NCBI GenBank assembly: GCA_947174885.1
Contig: CAMWKO010000027.1
Span: 1-38,925, forward strand
Direction of reading: 5' to 3'
From: an uncultured Clostridia bacterium
GTDB lineage: Bacteria; Bacillota; Clostridia; Lachnospirales; Lachnospiraceae
DNA length: 38,925 bases
In this document: piece after piece, positions 15,072 through 23,092 of the stretch
Numbering within the stretch: position 1 is the first letter of the stretch
Layout of the letters: each line of letters opens with the position of its first letter
Translations under genes and position numbers: made by a program
The notes under the pieces: generated by a model
Databases searched by the model: none
What the model saw: only the letters and a program-made list of their open reading frames with translations
What the model was told of the DNA's origin: nothing

Positions 15072-15560
15072 ATGAAAAGGACTAGGATAATAGGATTTGT
15101 TTTAGCATTACTTTGGATGATAATAATATTTTTGTTTTCTAATCAGACGGCAGAGGTATCAGATAAAATTAGTAGAAATTTTGTGACTGCATTTATTATT
15201 GAACATTATGATGGATATGCTTCTATGGAAACAGATAAGCAGATAGAATTTGCAGATACTCTTGATTTTGCTATAAGAAAAACAGCGCATTTTATGGAAT
15301 ATGCAATATTAGGATTTTTTTACAGTATTATTTTGTATGGATATGAATTAGATAAAAAATACAATTGGGTTAAATTTATTATAGCATCGTCAATTTTATG
15401 TCTTATTTATTCAGGAAGTGATGAAATACATCAGTTATTTGTTGCAGGAAGAAATGGAAATATAAAGGATGTTTTGATTGATACATCAGGAGGAGTATTT
15501 GGAACAGTTATTTTTGTATTACTTATAAAAGTAATGCAAAGATTTAAAAATGAGTATTAG
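15072..15560 (+). CDS. VanZ-like membrane protein
   Basis: A 162-residue protein of the VanZ-like family, named after the teicoplanin-resistance protein VanZ; most members have no known role. I see membrane helices near residues 6-22, 75-97, 107-122 and 133-155. The family signature includes KTAHFMEYAILGFFY and the SDEIHQLFVAGRNGNIKDVLIDTSGG stretch (shown split at SDEIHQLF / GRNGNIKDVLID). I placed the start at ATG 15072, 8 nt after AGGTGA. A GTG at 15060 would add four residues and overlap the end of the aroD-aroK gene. Close spacing implies co-transcription with that gene. Confidence 0.82.
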   Translation: MKRTRIIGFVLALLWMIIIFLFSNQTAEVSDKISRNFVTAFIIEHYDGYASMETDKQIEFADTLDFAIRKTAHFMEYAILGFFYSIILYGYELDKKYNWVKFIIASSILCLIYSGSDEIHQLFVAGRNGNIKDVLIDTSGGVFGTVIFVLLIKVMQRFKNEY

Positions 15561-15615
15561 TATAAAAATGAGGAGAGTTTTTATATAATAGGAAACTCAG
15601 AAAAATTTCATATTA

Positions 15616-15648
15616 AAAAAGAATGGATATAAAATATCCATTCTTTTT
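15616..15648. terminator. Convergent terminator between the VanZ-like gene and efp
   Basis: AAAAAGAATGGATA and its exact complement TATCCATTCTTTTT form a 14-bp stem with a 5-nt loop, flanked by A and T runs. It can terminate both converging transcripts. The text GGAAACTCAG just before it (about 15590) resembles the end of the cloverleaf element but is too short to call. Confidence 0.9.
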
Positions 15649-15651
15649 AGA

Positions 15652-16209
15652 TTAAACTCTTGAAAGGTATTCACCTGTTCTTGTGTCAATTTTAATTTTG
15701 TCACCCTGTTCAACAAATAGTGGAACATAAACGGTAGCACCTGTTTCAACGACAGAAGGCTTTGTAGCGCCGGTAGCTGTATCACCTTTTATACCAGGCT
15801 CTGTTTCTGTAACTTCTAATTCTACAAAAAGAGGTGGTTCTATAGCAAATACATTACCATTGTGTGAACAAATTTTTACCATTTCGTTTTCTTTAACAAA
15901 TTTTAAAGAATCTCCAACATTATCTTCATTTAATGCTATCTGGTCATAAGTTTCAACGTCCATGAAGTGATATAATTCACCATCTGAATATAAGTACTGC
16001 ATATCTTTTCTGTCAATACGAGCAAGTGGGAATTTTTCTGTAGGTCTGAAAGACTTTTCAATAACGCCACTACTTGTAATACTTTTTAATTTTGTTCTAA
16101 CGAAAGCAGCACCTTTACCAGGTTTTACATGCTGGAATTCAATAATCTGATAAATGTTGTTATCCATTTCAATTGTGATGCCATTTCTAAAATCGCCTGC
16201 TTGAATCAT
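15652..16209 (-). CDS. efp: Elongation factor P
   Basis: A 185-residue EF-P, which binds stalled ribosomes between the P and E sites and promotes bond formation at proline runs. The start at 16209 is preceded by AAGGAGGAAC; a longer frame to 16260 lacks support. Residues 1-60 form the KOW-like domain with VKPGKGAA. Lys32, the tip residue modified in many bacteria (with 5-aminopentanol in Bacillus), is present. The middle OB domain has the [20 protein letters not shown]-type signature (here [19 protein letters not shown]), and the protein ends in [10 protein letters not shown]. Single-gene unit. Confidence 0.97.
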   Translation of the reverse strand: MIQAGDFRNGITIEMDNNIYQIIEFQHVKPGKGAAFVRTKLKSITSSGVIEKSFRPTEKFPLARIDRKDMQYLYSDGELYHFMDVETYDQIALNEDNVGDSLKFVKENEMVKICSHNGNVFAIEPPLFVELEVTETEPGIKGDTATGATKPSVVETGATVYVPLFVEQGDKIKIDTRTGEYLSRV

Positions 16210-16269
16210 TAAAGGTTCCTCCTTAAAACGTGTTTCATAAGTATAGTTTTCAAAACACACATATTAAAT

Positions 16270-16298
16270 ATTTTATAATAGGAATATATATTTTTCAA
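16270..16298 (-). promoter_or_regulatory. Predicted efp promoter
   Basis: On the minus strand TTGAAA and TAAAAT are separated by 17 nt, about 60 bp ahead of the efp start. The surroundings are very AT-rich, which raises the chance of a fortuitous match. Confidence 0.45.
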
Positions 16299-16487
16299 CT
16301 GTTTTTTCAATTTTTAAATAATTTGTAAACTGTCCGATTTGATATTGCAATTTACATATTTTTTTTATTTTTCGTGAAAATAAAGTTAATCACAAGTTGA
16401 CAATACAAATACCATAATATAAAATATAAACATCTTAATAATCTTATAATTCAAAAAGTATCTTTTAAATTTACTCAGAGGTATTTA

Positions 16488-17417
16488 ATGGAATATAACA
16501 TATTTAGAGAATGTGTATTAATGGAAGTTACAAATATTTTAGGAGATGGGTATGATATTAATTTACATGAAAGTATAAAAAATAATGGAGTTTCTCTTTG
16601 GAATATAAGTATTAAAGAAAAGAGAAGTATTGTTGCACCTTCAATATATTTAGAAGAATATTATGAAAGATATTTAACTGATATATGTGATATTAAAACT
16701 ATTGCAGGAGAAATTGTAGAAATTTTTAAAAATCATAAAAATGATATAGAATTTGATATAAATTGTTTCAGAAATTTTGAAATTATAAAAGATAACATCA
16801 GGTGTAAGCTTATAAATACAGAAAAAAATCGTAGTTTTTTAGAAGGAGTACCCCATATTGAATTTTTAGATTTGTCTATAATATTTTATTGTCTGTTCAA
16901 AGAAACATCTATATATACACAATCCTGTACTATACAAAATATTCATTTGGATTTGTGGAACATAGATATAGAAGAACTTTTTAATATTGCAAAGGAAAAT
17001 ACTGTGAAATATTGTGGCTTTCAGATTAAAAGTATGAATCAGATTGTAGGAGAGATGTTATATAAAGATTTCTCTGATGATAATATTACAGAAGAAAATT
17101 TTGAAGAGTTTATGGAAAAGGATGAAGCAAAGACACCTATGTATGTACTTACGAATAATCAGAAGATGTTTGGAGCAGTATGTATTTTGTATAAAAATAT
17201 ATTAAAGAAATTTTCTGATATATTAGAAAATGATTTTTTTATAATACCAAGCAGTATTCATGAGGTTATTTTAATACCTTATCAGTCCTGTGAAGATGTG
17301 GAGAAGTATAATGAGATGGTGCAAGAGGTAAATAATACAAGTGTAACGGAAGAAGACAGACTCGCAGATCATATTTATCTTTATAAAAGTGAACTCAATC
17401 AAGTTATTATACCATAA
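16488..17417 (+). CDS. DUF5688 family protein
   Basis: A 309-residue cytoplasmic protein with the features of DUF5688, a family common in Lachnospiraceae and of unknown function. These include ISIKEKRSIVAPSIYLEEYYERY near residue 45-65, LDLWNIDIEELFNIAKENT near 155-175, MYVLTNNQKMFGAV near 212-226 and the C-terminal FFIIPSSIHEVILIP with DRLADHIYLY. No signal or membrane helix is seen. It is preceded by AGAGGTATTTA. The last three codons and the stop (ATT ATA CCA TAA) fall inside the inverted family-2 repeat at 17406, so the present C-terminus is made by the repeat. Confidence 0.8.
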   Translation: MEYNIFRECVLMEVTNILGDGYDINLHESIKNNGVSLWNISIKEKRSIVAPSIYLEEYYERYLTDICDIKTIAGEIVEIFKNHKNDIEFDINCFRNFEIIKDNIRCKLINTEKNRSFLEGVPHIEFLDLSIIFYCLFKETSIYTQSCTIQNIHLDLWNIDIEELFNIAKENTVKYCGFQIKSMNQIVGEMLYKDFSDDNITEENFEEFMEKDEAKTPMYVLTNNQKMFGAVCILYKNILKKFSDILENDFFIIPSSIHEVILIPYQSCEDVEKYNEMVQEVNNTSVTEEDRLADHIYLYKSELNQVIIP

Positions 17418-17485
17418 AATCACAAAGTGATTTTATGGAGCGAGGGCATAAAGCGAAGCTTTATTCACGAGTCTATTATACCATA
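17406..17485 (-). repeat. Hairpin / extended -10 repeat unit, inverted (family 2)
   Basis: Read on the minus strand this 80-bp unit has TATGGTATAAT boxes at both ends. Its first hairpin is ATAAAGC-TTC-GCTTTAT and its second is CATAAAATCAC-TTT-GTGATTTTATG. It has the same order and spacing as 6640-6720, with the first hairpin changed in sequence but still paired. One end overlaps the 3' end of the DUF5688 gene and supplies its stop codon. Confidence 0.85.
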
Positions 17486-17502
17486 ATTCCCCTATCACTA
17501 CA

Positions 17503-17539
17503 GCCTCATGGATAAAATCACAGATTTTATACATGAGGC
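17503..17539. repeat. 17-bp-arm hairpin beside tRNA-Arg
   Basis: GCCTCATGGATAAAATC (17503-17519) pairs with 17523-17539 over 17 bp with a single mismatch and a 3-nt loop. Neither side has a T run. It may be a relic or variant of the neighbouring repeat: both contain the ATAAAATC/GATTTTAT core. Confidence 0.6.
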
Positions 17540-17540
17540 A

Positions 17541-17565
17541 CACCGAGTTGTTTCCCAACTCGGTG
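17541..17565 (-). terminator. Hairpin downstream of tRNA-Arg
   Basis: CACCGAGTTG pairs perfectly with CAACTCGGTG around a 5-nt loop, 6 bp past the tRNA 3' end on the minus strand. No T run follows (TGCCTCATG), so it may act with the next hairpin or protect the 3' end during processing instead of being a standard terminator. Confidence 0.55.
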
Positions 17566-17571
17566 TTATAA

Positions 17572-17643
17572 TGCATCTGACGGGAATCGAACCCATATCT
17601 TACCCTCCGGAGGGGTACGTTATATCCATTAGACTACAGATGC
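17572..17643 (-). tRNA. tRNA-Arg(CCG)
   Basis: On the minus strand the acceptor GCATCTG/CAGATGC is perfect with discriminator A. The anticodon stem TACCC/GGGTA holds loop CTCCGGA, anticodon CCG (decodes CGG). The T arm is ATGGGTTCGATTCCCGT. CCA is not encoded. Confidence 0.95.
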
Positions 17644-17653
17644 AACAAAATAA

Positions 17654-17682
17654 ATTATATGTGAAAATTTCTTCCAATGCAA
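17654..17682 (-). promoter_or_regulatory. Promoter of tRNA-Arg(CCG)
   Basis: On the minus strand TTGCAT and a perfect TATAAT are separated by 17 nt, ending about 10 bp before the tRNA. Confidence 0.7.
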
Positions 17683-17821
17683 GAGTTTAGTTGATTTTTC
17701 TTACTGTATTTGATAAAATTTTATATGGAATTATATTTTAGGGATAAGGATTTAAAGAGAATAGATGAATATAGTATTGTAACACAAATCATAATGTATA
17801 ATTTTATATTATAAATTTAGT

Positions 17822-17996
17822 GGTTTTGTATTTTCTATTTTGGGGTTAATAAAGTTTACAATATTAAAATGATGTAAATATATTGAACAAAAAATGTAAT
17901 TAAAAGTAAATATTTTTATACGTTTTTGTTAAATATATTTATGATACATAGGGGTAGCAAGACTTTATTACCACTAAAATAAAAAATATTAAAACC
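17822..17996. mobile_element. Decayed cloverleaf element, copy 4 (family 1)
   Basis: Terminal inverted repeats 17822-17854 and 17963-17996 match each other with a few differences. Inside, TTTACA/TGTAAA bounds a first hairpin. AACAAAAA near 17886 and TTTTTGTT near 17923 bound the long central hairpin. GGTAGCAAGAC occupies the place of the third. The order matches the copies at 11521 and 36371 although much of the primary sequence has changed. A further fragment (AATAAAGGTTACAATATCG, 17999-18017) suggests part of a second decayed copy. The rest of the 17644-18096 gap holds only the tRNA promoter. Confidence 0.65.
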
Positions 17997-18096
17997 CAAT
18001 AAAGGTTACAATATCGAAATGGCGTAGACTTATTTCATAATATAGTATATTACAGATTTACGATAAATGGATATTCTATCAGATACAGGAGAAAAT

Positions 18097-19071
18097 ATGA
18101 TAAATAATAAAAAAAATTATTCAAAAAAAGCAAATAATAATAAAAATACAAACCATTCTAAACGGAATGTAAAGGGAATAAAAGAAGATATATCTGAAGA
18201 AAAACAAGAGACAGAGTTAGATTCAGATGCAACAGGTATAGATGATATTGATGTGTTTGATGAGAGAAAAAATGATATTACAGATTTAAAAGAAATCAAA
18301 GAAATTGATATATCAAGAAATATAGATAAAAGAGATAAAGATATAGTAGGAAATTGCAGGCGTGTATTAAAAAATAAGCGTAAAGAAGAAAAAGAAACTA
18401 ATATTATTGATGATATTAAGAAAAATATAATATTGTGGAGTGTATTAGCGGTTCTGTTTATTGTTCTTATTATTGCCATTATTCTTACAAACACAGGAGA
18501 AAAAAAAGAAAATGATGATAAAAAGGATACAAAAGAAACGGAAACAACTACAGAAGAATTGACTACAGAAGAAGATGAGAATGAACAACTGAAGGCTGAA
18601 GCTTCTGATTCACCAATTACGGTATTGATATCAAATTACCTGAAAGCAGAGCGAATAGATGTTTCCATGGATGAGGTTAATAAGTATGTAGACAATTCGG
18701 ATAAAATTTCTTTGGAAAAGTATGAGGTATTAAAGAAATATATTGAAGAATATCAGAATGTTACATGTTATAAACTTAGCAGTATAGATGAAAATATATC
18801 TATAGTTGTTACTACTTACGGATGTAAGTTTTTTAATATTGAAACAGCAGCACCGGGATGCGAAACTTTCATTGTGATAAATAGAGATGGTAAATATTTA
18901 GTTCATAATTTAACCGTTCAGGAGAGTATTGATACATATATATCAAGTGATGTTGATGTGTCATTAATCAATCAGATTAACAAAGAAATAAATGATAGTC
19001 TAAAGAGTGCAATGGCCTCTGATGAAGAATTGGCAAATGTAATTGCAGTACTATCTGGTAGTGATTCTTAA
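18097..19071 (+). CDS. Membrane-anchored protein with acidic linker, unknown
   Basis: A 324-residue protein. I chose ATG 18097, 7 nt after AGGAG, over the in-frame ATG at 18067. About 110 charged, Asn/Lys-rich cytoplasmic residues precede one membrane helix near 113-133 (IILWSVLAVLFIVLIIAIIL). A Thr/Glu-rich linker (TTTEELTTEEDENEQ) follows, then a ~150-residue extracytoplasmic domain ending in DEELANVIAVLSGSDS. That domain resembles small alpha/beta domains often found at the C-termini of Lachnospiraceae surface proteins, possibly NTF2-like; I cannot name it. The layout (charged tail, one helix, outer domain) is the same as the protein at 7854, although the sequences are not obviously related. 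Confidence 0.72.
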   Translation: MINNKKNYSKKANNNKNTNHSKRNVKGIKEDISEEKQETELDSDATGIDDIDVFDERKNDITDLKEIKEIDISRNIDKRDKDIVGNCRRVLKNKRKEEKETNIIDDIKKNIILWSVLAVLFIVLIIAIILTNTGEKKENDDKKDTKETETTTEELTTEEDENEQLKAEASDSPITVLISNYLKAERIDVSMDEVNKYVDNSDKISLEKYEVLKKYIEEYQNVTCYKLSSIDENISIVVTTYGCKFFNIETAAPGCETFIVINRDGKYLVHNLTVQESIDTYISSDVDVSLINQINKEINDSLKSAMASDEELANVIAVLSGSDS

Positions 19072-19115
19072 AACGTAACTGAATAGCAGATTACAAGGAC
19101 TATTGCAATCAGGCG

Positions 19116-19206
19116 TACACGTAGTATGAGCATTTGTATTCAATTAAGAAGTGTTTAGAGTTACTTAACACAGGATAAAAGAATACAAATGCTCATACTA
19201 TGTGTA
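19116..19206. repeat. 26-bp-arm inverted repeat
   Basis: Arms 19116-19141 and 19181-19206 pair over 26 positions with one G-U, around a 39-nt loop. The core is GTAGTATGAGCATTTGTATTC on the left. No T run follows on either side. It lies 45 bp after the preceding gene and ~100 bp before rluF. A processed or regulatory RNA hairpin or a small insertion remnant are both possible. Confidence 0.75.
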
Positions 19207-19224
19207 TAACAGATAATTATAAAA

Positions 19225-19260
19225 AATATATAAATGTAAAATAATATATAAATGTAAAAT
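19225..19260 (+). repeat. 18-bp tandem duplication
   Basis: The unit AATATATAAATGTAAAAT occurs twice in exact tandem just upstream of rluF, followed by the start of a third. It is simple AT-rich sequence and probably a slippage product. Confidence 0.8.
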
Positions 19261-19302
19261 AATATTATTAATAATATCATATTTTTAATGTAAGGAAGAT
19301 TT

Positions 19303-20052
19303 ATGGAATTTAGGCTTAATAAATATTTGAGTGATGCAGGTATATGCTCAAGGCGGGAAGCAGACAGAATTATTGAAAAAGGAGAAATCTATGTAGATAA
19401 CAAAAAAGCTGTTATGGGGCAAAAGATAAATGAAAAAAATGTTGTTACATATAAAGGAAAAGTAATAAATAGAAGAAATAAAACAATATTATTGGCATTA
19501 AATAAACCTGAGGGTATCGAGTCCACTACAGATAAATCAAATCCGGATAATATAGTGGATTTTGTAGGTTATAATGAAAGAATCTATCCTATAGGAAGAC
19601 TTGATAAAAATTCAGAGGGGCTTATACTTCTTACAAATAATGGTGAAATATCCGATAAAATGATGAGGGCAAGCAACTATCATGAAAAAGAATATGAGGT
19701 AGAGGTAGATAGAATAATCACAGAGGAATTTATAGAAAGTATGTCAAATGGTATTCATCTGGTGGATAAGGAGCATAATATAGATGTTGTTACAAGAAAA
19801 TGCAAGGTGGAAAAGATAGATAAGCGTAAGTTTTCTATAGTTTTAACACAGGGGATTAACAGACAGATAAGACGAATGTGTAAAAGCTGTGGATATAATG
19901 TGAAAAAATTAAAAAGAGTTAGAATATTAAATATTAAGCTTGATAAATTAGAATTGGGAAAATACAGAGAAATAACGGATGAGGAATTAAGAAGCTTGCT
20001 AAATATGCTGGATAAGGATAAAAAATTTGTAAATAGAAAATATGGAAATTAA
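19303..20052 (+). CDS. rluF: 23S rRNA pseudouridine synthase, RluF-like
   Basis: A 249-residue member of the RsuA/RluB/E/F family that isomerises a uridine in rRNA. The N-terminal S4 RNA-binding domain is RLNKYLSDAGICSRREAD (residues 4-21) and on to ~60. The catalytic Asp101 is in GRLDKNSEGLILLTNNG. The NHEKEY-type segment is YHEKEYEVEV, and INRQIRRMCKSCGY lies near the end. The HEKEY, GINRQIRRMC and LGKYREITDEEL stretches resemble E. coli RluF (23S U2604) more than RluB or RsuA, but target choice from sequence is not certain. It is followed 55 bp later by ligA with no terminator. Confidence 0.9.
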   Translation: MEFRLNKYLSDAGICSRREADRIIEKGEIYVDNKKAVMGQKINEKNVVTYKGKVINRRNKTILLALNKPEGIESTTDKSNPDNIVDFVGYNERIYPIGRLDKNSEGLILLTNNGEISDKMMRASNYHEKEYEVEVDRIITEEFIESMSNGIHLVDKEHNIDVVTRKCKVEKIDKRKFSIVLTQGINRQIRRMCKSCGYNVKKLKRVRILNIKLDKLELGKYREITDEELRSLLNMLDKDKKFVNRKYGN

Positions 20053-20068
20053 AGATAAGGTTATATAG

Positions 20069-20103
20069 AAGTGCAAGCACTTCTGATTGAAGCATTAGGA
20101 GGC
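20069..20103 (+). promoter_or_regulatory. Hairpin leader of ligA
   Basis: AAGTGC-AA-GCACTT is directly followed by CTGATTGAAGCATTAGGAGGC, which ends in the ligA ribosome binding site. Positions 20080-20103 are identical to the leader of the 48-residue ORF at 10263-10286. Confidence 0.6.
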
Positions 20104-20107
20104 GAAA

Positions 20108-22063
20108 ATGGATAAGACATCAAGATTAAAAGAGTTAATTGATATATTAAATGAGGCATCTAAAGCATATTATCAATCTGATAAGGAAATAATGACGAAT
20201 TATGAATATGATGCTCTGTATGATGAACTAAAAGAGTTAGAAGAAGAAACAGGTATGGTATTTTCGAACAGCCCTACAGTAAACGTAGGGTATGAGGTTT
20301 TAAGTGAGCTGCCAAAGGAAACACATAAAAGACCGATGCTTTCACTTGATAAGACTAAAGAAATAGCTGAGTTGGAAGCCTTTTTAAAGGATAAAGAGGG
20401 AGTTTTATCATGGAAATTAGACGGACTTACGGTAGTGCTGACCTATGATAATGGAGAACTTAAAAAGGCAGTAACCAGAGGGAATGGAGAGATAGGAGAG
20501 GTTATAACAAACAATGCAAAGGTATTTAAAAATATACCGCTTCAAATCAGCTTTAAAGGTGAACTTGTAATAAGAGGTGAAGCTCTTATAAGCTATTCAG
20601 ATTTTGAAATTATTAATAGAGAAATAGTTGAGGAAGATAAATACAAAAATCCACGTAATTTATGTGCCGGTTCGGTAAGACAGCTGAATAACCAGATTAC
20701 AAAGGAAAGAAATGTACTTTTTTATGCGTTTACGCTTGTAAGTGCAGGTGATATGGAATTTGACAATTCTTTAATGAAGCAGCTTGAATTTCTGGAAAAT
20801 CAGGGCTTTGATGTAGTTGGTCATACACTTGTAAATGCAGAAAATGTGGCAAAAGCAGTTGATGATTTTGCAAAAAAAATAGAAAACTTTGATTTGCCAT
20901 CGGATGGTCTTGTTTTGATTTTTAATGATATAGCATATGGAGAAAGTCTTGGCAGTACAGCTAAGTTTCCGAGAAACGGTATAGCCTTTAAGTGGAAAGA
21001 TGAAACGGCTGTTACCAAACTTATAGAAATTGAGTGGAGTCCGTCAAGAACCGGGCTTATCAATCCAATAGCTATATTTGAGCCTGTATCTTTAGAAGGT
21101 ACTACAGTTTCAAGGGCCAGTGTTCATAATGTAAGTATTTTAAAGTCACTCAAGCTGGGAATAGGCGATGAGATAGAGGTATATAAAGCAAATATGATTA
21201 TTCCGCAGATTGCCAGAAATATTACTATGTCAGGTAATCTTAAGCTTCCACAGATATGTCCTGCATGTAATCAGGGTACAGAAATCAGAACATCGAACGA
21301 TGTGGAGGTGTTATATTGTATTAATCCAAAGTGTCCGGCAAAGGAAGTAAAAAAATATGCACATTTTGTGAGCAGAGATGCAATGAATATTGACGGATTA
21401 TCGGAAGAAACGCTTGAAAAGTTTTTAGATAAAGGTTTGATTAAGGAATATGCGGATTTGTATCATTTGGATAGATATGAGGATATAATAGTAAATATGC
21501 CCGGATTTGGAAGAAAGTCATATGACAATATTATAAAGGCTATAGACAACAGCAGAGAGGTAATTATGCCAAAACTTATTCATAGCCTGGGTATAGCTAA
21601 TATAGGTCTGTCAAATGCAAAGGTATTGTGCAGGAATTTTGACTACGATATGGAAAAGCTGATTTCTGCACGAATAGAGGATTTGACAGTAATAGATGGT
21701 ATTGGAGAGGTAATTGCAAAAAGCTTTAGGAATTATTTTGAAGACAGTGACAATAAACATGCATTTGATAACTTATTATCTGAAGTTAAAATTTTGAGAG
21801 AAAATATAAATACCGGTGAAAATGCTATTACAGGGAAAAATTTTGTAATTACAGGCAGTGTGTACAACTATGCTAACAGAAATGAACTTAAGGATGAAAT
21901 AGAAAGTATGGGAGGAAAAGTAACAGGCAGTGTGACAGCTAAAACTGATTATCTGATAAATAACGATATTACTTCCTCTTCATCAAAAAATAAAAAAGCA
22001 AAGGAGTTGGGAGTTTCTATAATCACAGAAGAGGATTATATTAAAATGAAAAATGACAAATAA
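20108..22063 (+). CDS. ligA: NAD-dependent DNA ligase
   Basis: A 651-residue ligase that seals nicks during replication and repair using NAD+. The order is standard. The Ia domain has YYQSDKEIMTNYEYDALYDEL. The adenylation domain has active-site Lys103 in SWKLDG. An OB fold is followed by a four-cysteine zinc finger (CPACNQG ... YCINPKCPAK, about 386-415). Helix-hairpin-helix repeats (MNIDGLSEETLEKF, MPGFGRKSYDNI, VIDGIGEVIAKSF) come next. A C-terminal BRCT domain runs from about residue 575 (GKNFVITGSVYNYANRNEL). The ATG follows TAGGAGGCGAAA. It is probably the essential replicative ligase, as no other is in view. Confidence 0.97.
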   Translation: MDKTSRLKELIDILNEASKAYYQSDKEIMTNYEYDALYDELKELEEETGMVFSNSPTVNVGYEVLSELPKETHKRPMLSLDKTKEIAELEAFLKDKEGVLSWKLDGLTVVLTYDNGELKKAVTRGNGEIGEVITNNAKVFKNIPLQISFKGELVIRGEALISYSDFEIINREIVEEDKYKNPRNLCAGSVRQLNNQITKERNVLFYAFTLVSAGDMEFDNSLMKQLEFLENQGFDVVGHTLVNAENVAKAVDDFAKKIENFDLPSDGLVLIFNDIAYGESLGSTAKFPRNGIAFKWKDETAVTKLIEIEWSPSRTGLINPIAIFEPVSLEGTTVSRASVHNVSILKSLKLGIGDEIEVYKANMIIPQIARNITMSGNLKLPQICPACNQGTEIRTSNDVEVLYCINPKCPAKEVKKYAHFVSRDAMNIDGLSEETLEKFLDKGLIKEYADLYHLDRYEDIIVNMPGFGRKSYDNIIKAIDNSREVIMPKLIHSLGIANIGLSNAKVLCRNFDYDMEKLISARIEDLTVIDGIGEVIAKSFRNYFEDSDNKHAFDNLLSEVKILRENINTGENAITGKNFVITGSVYNYANRNELKDEIESMGGKVTGSVTAKTDYLINNDITSSSSKNKKAKELGVSIITEEDYIKMKNDK

Positions 22064-22093
22064 AAAATACTGAAGCCAAAGAAGCGGTCATTA

Positions 22094-22122
22094 TTGAAAA
22101 ATGTGAAGTTTTTTGTTACAAT
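22094..22122 (+). promoter_or_regulatory. metA promoter
   Basis: TTGAAA and TACAAT are separated by 17 nt. The predicted start near 22129 leaves only ~27 nt before the metA ATG, too short for a SAM riboswitch or T-box. Confidence 0.65.
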
Positions 22123-22155
22123 AGGTCAATATCTTAGTAAATAGAAGGTGATAAA

Positions 22156-23061
22156 ATGCCAATTAGAGTTTGTGGTGATTTGCCTGCAAAGGCTGTAATA
22201 GAACAAGAAAATATATTTATTATGGATGAAAACAGAGCAATTATGCAGGACATAAGACCTCTTGAAATTGCAATTTTGAATTTAATGCCAATAAAACATG
22301 ATACAGAAATACAACTTCTGAGAGCTTTGTCAAATACACCGTTGCAGGTAAATGTTACTTTTGTATGTGTGGAAAGTCATATTTCAAAAAATACACCTGC
22401 AAGCCATTTAAACCAGTTTTATTCAAAGTATTCAGAAATAAAGGATAAAAAGTATGACGGACTTATTATAACAGGTGCTCCTGTAGAACAGCTTGACTTT
22501 GAAGAAGTAAATTACTGGGAAGAGCTTAAGTCTATTATGGAGTGGTCAAAGACACATGTTACAAGTACACTCCATATATGCTGGGCAGCTCAGGCAGGCT
22601 TATATTATCATTATGGTATTGAAAAGGAAATATTAGAAGAAAAGTTATTCGGTATATTCGAGCATGAAGTGATACATAGAAAGATACCGCTTGTCAGAGG
22701 GTTTGATGATGTATTTTTAGCACCGCATTCAAGGTATACGAGAGTTTCTGATGAAGAAATTAAAGCAAATAAGGAGCTTATAGTTGTAGCTGAATCAGAA
22801 AAGGCAGGTGTATATATTACAATGGATAAAGAGGGCAGGCAGATATTTGTAACGGGACACCCGGAATATGATAGAAATACACTGGATTTAGAATATAAGA
22901 GAGATTTAGATAAAGGTCTTCCTATAAAAATTCCATGTAATTACTATAAGGATGACAATCCCAATAATCAGCCACTCCTTACCTGGAGAGGTCATGCAAA
23001 CGGATTATATACAAACTGGCTTAACTACTACGTATATCAGGTAACACCTTATAAGCTTTAA
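22156..23061 (+). CDS. metA: Homoserine O-acetyltransferase, MetA family
   Basis: A 301-residue enzyme of methionine synthesis that activates homoserine by O-acylation. Catalytic Cys142 ([10 protein letters not shown]), His235 and Glu237 (TGHPEYD) are all at the family's standard positions. Residue 111 is Glu (TGAPVEQ). In MetA enzymes Glu111 goes with acetyl-CoA use, as in Bacillus, and Gly111 with succinyl-CoA, as in E. coli. This protein is therefore predicted to be an acetyltransferase despite the MetA (succinyltransferase) family name. It has its own promoter, an AGAAGGTGA ribosome binding site and no regulatory leader. Confidence 0.95.
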   Translation: MPIRVCGDLPAKAVIEQENIFIMDENRAIMQDIRPLEIAILNLMPIKHDTEIQLLRALSNTPLQVNVTFVCVESHISKNTPASHLNQFYSKYSEIKDKKYDGLIITGAPVEQLDFEEVNYWEELKSIMEWSKTHVTSTLHICWAAQAGLYYHYGIEKEILEEKLFGIFEHEVIHRKIPLVRGFDDVFLAPHSRYTRVSDEEIKANKELIVVAESEKAGVYITMDKEGRQIFVTGHPEYDRNTLDLEYKRDLDKGLPIKIPCNYYKDDNPNNQPLLTWRGHANGLYTNWLNYYVYQVTPYKL

Positions 23062-23092
23062 AGTAAAATATACTTACATTGATGTGCCCACA

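Noticed and set aside
17508-17690. 60-residue rightward ORF over the hairpins and tRNA-Arg
   Set aside because: It translates two hairpins and the antisense strand of a clear tRNA.
22064-22155. SAM riboswitch or T-box ahead of metA
   Set aside because: The predicted promoter leaves a leader of under 30 nt and no riboswitch core is visible.
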